A stretch of DNA of 64,000 nt from Achromobacter aloeverae (GTDB lineage: Bacteria > Pseudomonadota > Gammaproteobacteria > Burkholderiales > Burkholderiaceae_B). Location: assembly GCF_004121055.1 (NCBI RefSeq), contig NZ_PYAL01000004.1, forward strand, positions 248,001 to 312,000, in the 5' to 3' direction. Both the position numbers and the translations under genes were made by a program. Below, piece after piece: positions 60,327-64,000 of this stretch; position 1 is the stretch's first letter, and each line of letters opens with the position of its first letter. Under the pieces are notes generated by a model that saw only the letters and a list, made by a program, of their open reading frames with translations, searched no databases and was not told the DNA's origin.

Positions 60327-61271
60327 ATGAGCGAACGTTTGAACGGCATCGAGGCCTTCGTCGCGGCGGTCGAGACAGGTAACTTCGCGCTCGCGGCGCA
60401 ACGCCTGCATCTCACCCGCTCGGCGGTGGGCAAGAGCGTCGCGCGGCTGGAAGCGCGCCTGGGCACCCGCCTGTTCCACCGCACCACGCGCAGCCAAAGC
60501 CTGACCGAGGACGGCCTGGCCTATTACGAGCGTTGCCGCCGCGCGCTGGCGGAACTGGAGGCCGCGGACGCCGCCATCGAGGCAGGACGCCAGGAGCCCC
60601 GCGGCATGGTGCGCATCACCATGCCGGAGCTGATCGGCCGCACGCGCATCGCGCCGCTGTTGCTGGAACTGGGGCAGCGTCATCCTCAACTCGGTTTCGA
60701 CGCATCGTTCAGCGACCGGTCAGTCGACCTCATCGAAGAAGGCTATGACCTGGCCATTCGCAGCGGGCCGCTGGCCGATAGCGCGGTGCTGGCGGCGCGC
60801 CTCCTGGGCCAGCAATGCATGCGGGTGTACGCCGCGCCAGCCTACCTGGCCGCGCACGGCGGTCCGGATAGCGTGGCGGCCTTGATGGCCGACCTGGATC
60901 GATATGCCTATGTGGGCTATTCGCGCCATACCGGGCCGCATCCGTGGCAATTCCATGATGCGGATGGACGGGTGATCGACCTGTATGTGCCGGCGCGCCA
61001 TGGTTTCGGCTGCAACAGCCTGGAAGTGACCGCCATGGCCGCCTGCCAGGGCATGGGCCTGGCGCGGCTGCCGCGCTGGCTGGTGGCCGATGCGGTGGCC
61101 GAGGGCCGACTGGTGCCGGTGTTCGATGAGCCCCATCCTTTCGGCTACGCGCTGAATGCCGTGTGGCCGCACGCGCGCGCCTTGCCCTTGAAGACGCGCG
61201 TGGTGATCGATATGCTCGCCCAGCGCCTGCCTCCGTTGCTGGCCGCGGGGCCGAGCGGCATGAGCGCGTGA
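60327..61271 (+). CDS. LysR-family transcriptional regulator
   Basis: A 314-residue LysR regulator. The HTH (residues 1-60) reads MSERLNGIEAFVAAVETGNF, then ALAAQRLHLTRSAVGKSVARLEARLG, and the effector domain from about 90 has FSDRSVDLIEEGYDLAIRSG. The ATG at 60327 is the family start; the frame is open 27 codons upstream. It is divergent from the MDR dehydrogenase gene. The C-terminal lobe resembles the CrgA/AaeR subgroup that regulates oxidoreductases beside it. Confidence 0.94.
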   Translation: MSERLNGIEAFVAAVETGNFALAAQRLHLTRSAVGKSVARLEARLGTRLFHRTTRSQSLTEDGLAYYERCRRALAELEAADAAIEAGRQEPRGMVRITMPELIGRTRIAPLLLELGQRHPQLGFDASFSDRSVDLIEEGYDLAIRSGPLADSAVLAARLLGQQCMRVYAAPAYLAAHGGPDSVAALMADLDRYAYVGYSRHTGPHPWQFHDADGRVIDLYVPARHGFGCNSLEVTAMAACQGMGLARLPRWLVADAVAEGRLVPVFDEPHPFGYALNAVWPHARALPLKTRVVIDMLAQRLPPLLAAGPSGMSA

Positions 61272-61351
61272 TGCGTGATGCGTGATGCGCGGGTCGTCGG
61301 GGCTTGGGGTTTGCGGCATGCCTCGCGTCCGGTGCCTAGAAGCATCAATTT

Positions 61352-61408
61352 TTCGTAAGAGGCAAGCCATTGCGACTTCGGATCGGAAGCAATGGCTGGG
61401 GTTACGAA
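61352..61408. other. Nested inverted repeat (structured element) in intergenic region
   Basis: TTCGTAA (61352-61358) and AGCCATTGC (61365-61373) pair with GCAATGGCT (61389-61397) and TTACGAA (61402-61408). This gives 16 perfect pairs in two blocks with a 15-base loop and a small internal loop. It does not resemble an intrinsic terminator and is not inside a gene. A further related stretch (AGGTTTTCT / AGAAAACC) follows downstream. Confidence 0.7.
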
Positions 61409-61436
61409 GGTTTTCTCAGAAAGGCTGCGTACTTTC

Positions 61437-61470
61437 AGAAAACCCCTTCCGTAAGAAAACCCCTTCCGTA
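61437..61470. repeat. Exact 17-bp tandem direct repeat
   Basis: AGAAAACCCCTTCCGTA occurs at 61437-61453 and again at 61454-61470 with no spacer. Its start pairs with AGGTTTTCT at 61408-61416, so it extends the structured region just upstream. Confidence 0.9.
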
Positions 61471-61492
61471 CCCCCCTGAAACGGATCGCCAT

Positions 61493-61837
61493 ATGCTGGA
61501 CTCCTCCTCCTCCTCCTTGCCCGCCTGCGCCGCGCCCGCGCCAGGGCCCTTTCTTATCGATATCGGGGCCATGCCCGCCGACGGGCCACGCGTGATCGGC
61601 GTCGTGACGCACAGGCTGGCGCATATGGGCCGCGCTGCGAAGAAGCGCCACGCGGGCGACGCCATTCGCGCGTCCGCCGCCATGCCGCTGTTACCGCAGC
61701 CGCAGGCGAGCGCAAGCGCGGGTCCGCGCGACATGCGATGGGACGAACCCGTGGACGTTCCGCTCGTGACGGCCAGGCCGGGGGCGTTAGCTTATCGAAA
61801 TCTTGTATTTGTTCGCGGAGAGCACGGACCCGAATAA
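61493..61837 (+). CDS. Uncertain hypothetical ORF
   Basis: A 114-codon frame beginning MLDSSSSSLPACAAPAPGPF and containing IDIGAMPADGPRVIGVVTHR, ending 41 bases before the alpha/beta hydrolase. Composition is Ala/Pro/Arg-rich with no recognisable domain and no clear ribosome site. It may be a decayed gene or chance frame in GC-rich DNA. Confidence 0.25.
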   Translation: MLDSSSSSLPACAAPAPGPFLIDIGAMPADGPRVIGVVTHRLAHMGRAAKKRHAGDAIRASAAMPLLPQPQASASAGPRDMRWDEPVDVPLVTARPGALAYRNLVFVRGEHGPE

Positions 61838-61878
61838 TCGATGCCTGTCGATTGTTTTGTTCGTAGCGAGAAGTCCGC

Positions 61879-62628
61879 ATGCCTGTCGCGAATGTCGGTG
61901 ACACCGCTTTGTACTACGAGGACGCCGGCGATCCCGCGCGTCCGGCAATTCTTGCGCTGGCCCCCGGTGGCCTGGATTCCCAGGCCCGTTTCTGGGGCGT
62001 GCGCGCGAATGGCGAACCGCGCAATTTTCCCGATCCCCGGCCGTTCCTGGCGCGGGATTTCCGGCTGATCACGCTGGACCAGCGCAACGCGGGAAATTCG
62101 CGCGCACCTTATACGCGACCCGTCACCTGGGACGACTATGCCGCGGACCACCTGGGCCTGCTCGACCACTTGGGCATCGAGCGCTTCCACATCCTTGGCG
62201 CCTGCATCGGCGGCCCGTTCGGATTCAAGCTCATCGAGCGCGCCGGCCCGCGCGTGGCCTCCTTCGTGGTGCAGGCCACATCCGGATTGGACGCCCGCAA
62301 CCGCGAGCACTTCGACCATTCCTTTGATTCGTGGTCCGCGGGCTTTCGGGCGCGTAGACCCGACGTCGATCCCGCGCTGCTGGCGCGGCAATACCAGGCG
62401 CTGTTCGGCGCCGACTTCATTTTCTCCGTCGATCGGGATTTCGTGGCCACCGTGACCACGCCGCTGTTGATACTGCGCGGCCACGACACGCCGCATCCGG
62501 GTGTGATCTCCGACGAGATCCATGCGCTGGCGCGCGATACGCGTATCGAGGATGCCTGGGAAGGCGAGGAAAACCGCGCTCGCTACCCCGGCCTCCTGCT
62601 CGACTTCTTTTACGCGCACCCGGTCTGA
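61879..62628 (+). CDS. Alpha/beta hydrolase with cysteine in the nucleophile elbow
   Basis: A 249-residue alpha/beta-hydrolase-fold protein. It has LALAPGGLDSQARFW (oxyanion region), the ITLDQRNAGNSRAPYT segment typical of haloperoxidase/esterase-like enzymes, and a nucleophile elbow reading GACIGG with Cys in place of Ser, as in dienelactone hydrolase-type enzymes. A TPLLILRGHDTPHPGVI strand carries the likely acid and a histidine. The C-terminus is about 30 residues shorter than the common family length. It precedes a Bug protein gene by 85 bases on the same strand, suggesting a transporter-hydrolase pair. Confidence 0.85.
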   Translation: MPVANVGDTALYYEDAGDPARPAILALAPGGLDSQARFWGVRANGEPRNFPDPRPFLARDFRLITLDQRNAGNSRAPYTRPVTWDDYAADHLGLLDHLGIERFHILGACIGGPFGFKLIERAGPRVASFVVQATSGLDARNREHFDHSFDSWSAGFRARRPDVDPALLARQYQALFGADFIFSVDRDFVATVTTPLLILRGHDTPHPGVISDEIHALARDTRIEDAWEGEENRARYPGLLLDFFYAHPV

Positions 62629-62713
62629 CGCGGGTCGCGATCCGGCGGCCAGTCGTCCGTCGACCCGCTTCCTCGCCATGCGTTTTGCCACGAGTCTAGC
62701 CACGAGGTCCACC

Positions 62714-63706
62714 ATGCCCTTCGCTCCCACCCGCCGTCGGCTGCTCCGCGCCGCGCTGGCGTCCGCCGCCTTGCCTTCCCTATTCGCTTCCCTATTCGGC
62801 GCGAACGCCGCGCGCGCCGCAACCCCGACCCGCCTGGTCGTGCCGCTGGCGCCCGGCGGGGCCATGGACCTTCTTGCGCGCAAGCTGGGCGAGGCCTTGG
62901 GCGCGACCCTGCGTACGCCTTTCGTCATCGAGAACCGCCCGGGCGCGGGCGGGAACATCGCCTTCGAGCATGTCGCCAAGGCCGACCCCGACGGCGCCAC
63001 GCTGCTCCTGTCCGGCAGCGCGCTGGTGGCCAACATCACCTTGATGCCGGGCGCCGCGCGCTACGACCCGCTCACCAGCTTCAGCCCGGTCGGGATGGTC
63101 GCGACCAGCCCGCTGGTCATCGTCGTCGCCGGCCATTCGCCCATCGCCACCTGGGCGGATCTGCTCCAGCGTGCGAAGACCCAGGGCGTGACGGTGGGAA
63201 CGCCGGGCTTTGGTAATGAACCCCACGTCGCGATCCTGAAGATACGCCAGGCGCAGGGCGGTGATTGGCGCGCCATTCCCTACAAGGGCGCGGGGCCCGC
63301 CACGGTGGCGGCGATGGCCGGCGAAACCGACGCCGCCGCCGGCGCCTTGCCAGGGATGTTGCCGCATCTGGCCAGCGGCAAGCTGCGCGCCTTGGCCGTC
63401 ATCCAGGCCCGGCGCTCTCCGCTGGCGCCGGCGATTCCCAGCCTGGCCGAGGCCGGCACCGTGATTCCCTTCAGTCCGTCCTGGTTCGGCTTGCTGGCGC
63501 CGGCCGGCACGCCGGCGCCGGTCGTCGACCGTGTCGGCGCCGCCTTGCGCGCGTTGTCGGGGCAGGATGCGTTCCGGGGGCAGCTCAACGCCCTGGGTTT
63601 CGAACCTGCCGACAGCAGCGAGCAAGCGTTCGCGCGGCAATTGCGATCCGACGGTGCGAGCCTGCCCAAGTTGCTGGCGGCGCTGGAGCACGCATCCGCG
63701 CAGTGA
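62714..63706 (+). CDS. Bug-type (TTT) substrate-binding protein
   Basis: A 330-residue Bug-family periplasmic protein. The signal region begins MPFAPTRRRLLRAALASAA; the triple Arg before the hydrophobic core allows Sec or Tat export, with cleavage near ARA-AT. Family motifs are TRLVVPLAPGGAMDLLARKL, VIENRPGAGGNIAFEHVAKA and a VTVGTPGFGNEPHVAILKI ligand loop. ATG 62714 is chosen since it begins the signal; 62678 is possible. It follows the alpha/beta hydrolase gene. Confidence 0.92.
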   Translation: MPFAPTRRRLLRAALASAALPSLFASLFGANAARAATPTRLVVPLAPGGAMDLLARKLGEALGATLRTPFVIENRPGAGGNIAFEHVAKADPDGATLLLSGSALVANITLMPGAARYDPLTSFSPVGMVATSPLVIVVAGHSPIATWADLLQRAKTQGVTVGTPGFGNEPHVAILKIRQAQGGDWRAIPYKGAGPATVAAMAGETDAAAGALPGMLPHLASGKLRALAVIQARRSPLAPAIPSLAEAGTVIPFSPSWFGLLAPAGTPAPVVDRVGAALRALSGQDAFRGQLNALGFEPADSSEQAFARQLRSDGASLPKLLAALEHASAQ

Positions 63707-63770
63707 GGTAGCGGGGGGCGACCCGCGCGGAAGAGGAGCGTTCGCGGCAGGGCGCTGATTCGGCGCCGGC

Positions 63771-63820
63771 CGCTGAACGCCGGCGCTGAATGCCGGCCGC
63801 TGAATGCTGAACGCTGAACG
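63771..63820. repeat. Degenerate 13-14-bp repeat next to the SGNH gene end
   Basis: CGCTGAAYGCCGG-like units start at 63771, 63784, 63798 and 63812 with 13-14-base spacing and increasing decay. They lie in the 120-base gap between convergent genes, 9 bases from the stop codon of the partial hydrolase gene. Confidence 0.7.
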
Positions 63821-63828
63821 TCGGGCGC

Positions 63829-64000
63829 TTAGCGCGACCCGGCTGCGCCGCGCAAATGAAGCAGGCCGGCCAGCAGATCGCCGGCGGCGCGTTCATAGCC
63901 TTCCTGGCTGAAGTGCACGCCGTCCTTGCGCGCCAGGTTCTGGGCCACCCATTTTCGCATCGAACATCCGCCGCCCATGGCCTGCTGCCAATCCCAGTAG
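63829..64000 (-). CDS. SGNH/GDSL-type hydrolase, C-terminal part (partial)
   Basis: The last 56 codons of a gene that enters from the right edge, read from base 63999. The protein segment YWDWQQAMGGGCSMRKW, then KDGVHFSQEGYERAAGDLL, has the DGVHFS block with the catalytic Asp-x-x-His pair of SGNH esterases, and the YDWxxAMGGxxSM block typical of bacterial GDSL hydrolases that work with acyltransferases on cell-wall or surface sugars. The gene end is intact (TAA). Upstream context lies outside the window. Confidence 0.8.
   Translation of the reverse strand, partial: YWDWQQAMGGGCSMRKWVAQNLARKDGVHFSQEGYERAAGDLLAGLLHLRGAAGSR

Noticed and set aside
61145-61651. 168-codon minus-strand frame overlapping the lysR end and the structured region
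   Set aside because: The frame crosses the LysR gene and inverted repeats, has low-complexity Gly/Arg runs, and shows no domain.

Overview
The window is chromosomal DNA of a GC-rich betaproteobacterium. The best fit is Alcaligenaceae, close to Bordetella or Achromobacter. This rests on the trxB/ftsK/lolA/rarA/serS housekeeping block, three separate Bug (tripartite tricarboxylate) binding proteins, a BvgA/BvgS-like phosphorelay, a RegB/RegA pair beside a cyo quinol oxidase, and the density of small catabolic operons each with its own GntR, LysR, RpiR or AraC regulator. I saw no insertion sequence, prophage, CRISPR array, rRNA or tRNA.

Layout. 1-5.7 kb: the end of a sodium:solute symporter, an SMR efflux protein, a Smr-domain protein, trxB, ftsK and lolA. 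5.7-15.6 kb: a minus-strand operon encoding a PLP D-amino-acid deaminase (D-serine dehydratase-like), a complete peptide-type ABC importer, an RpiR regulator, an N-acyl-D-amino-acid deacylase and a RidA protein. It reads as one pathway: import, deacylation, deamination, imine clean-up. It separates lolA from rarA, which are neighbours in E. coli. 15.7-16.1 kb: an array of about nine GC-rich 39-bp hairpin repeats. 16.2-19.2 kb: rarA and serS. 19.3-20.8 kb: small unknown genes.

20.9-27.4 kb: a molybdenum-hydroxylase operon (ModA-like protein without signal peptide, molybdopterin subunit, 2Fe-2S subunit, Bug protein, fumarylacetoacetase-fold hydrolase) divergent from a FadR-type GntR regulator, with TTGGT/ACCAA operators between them. 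27.4-32.3 kb: a 2-oxoglutarate-type oxygenase divergent from a HutC-type regulator, a Bug protein, an isocitrate-lyase-superfamily lyase and a deacetylase. 32.3-37.1 kb: a tandem pair of REP-like elements, phosphoketolase, a DUF2090 aldolase-like protein and a HAD hydrolase. 37.1-43.0 kb: a BvgS-like hybrid kinase with its NarL-type regulator, an intergenic region with an orphan terminator, a small unknown gene and an AraC regulator.

43.1-50.2 kb: RegA-like and RegB-like regulators, SURF1 and cyoDCBA, a redox-sensing and terminal-oxidase unit. 50.3-53.6 kb: two MFS transporters converging on a 13-bp minisatellite and a strong hairpin; the second diverges from an ArsR-like regulator across a perfect 22-bp inverted repeat. 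53.7-59.2 kb: an EmrAB/outer-membrane tripartite efflux operon with a divergent TetR regulator. 59.2-64 kb: an MDR-family dehydrogenase with divergent LysR, a structured intergenic region, an alpha/beta hydrolase with a cysteine elbow, a Bug protein and the C-terminus of an SGNH hydrolase.

A recurring feature is short tandem duplication, both between genes and inside coding regions (lolA, the molybdopterin subunit, the 3' end of the regA-like gene).
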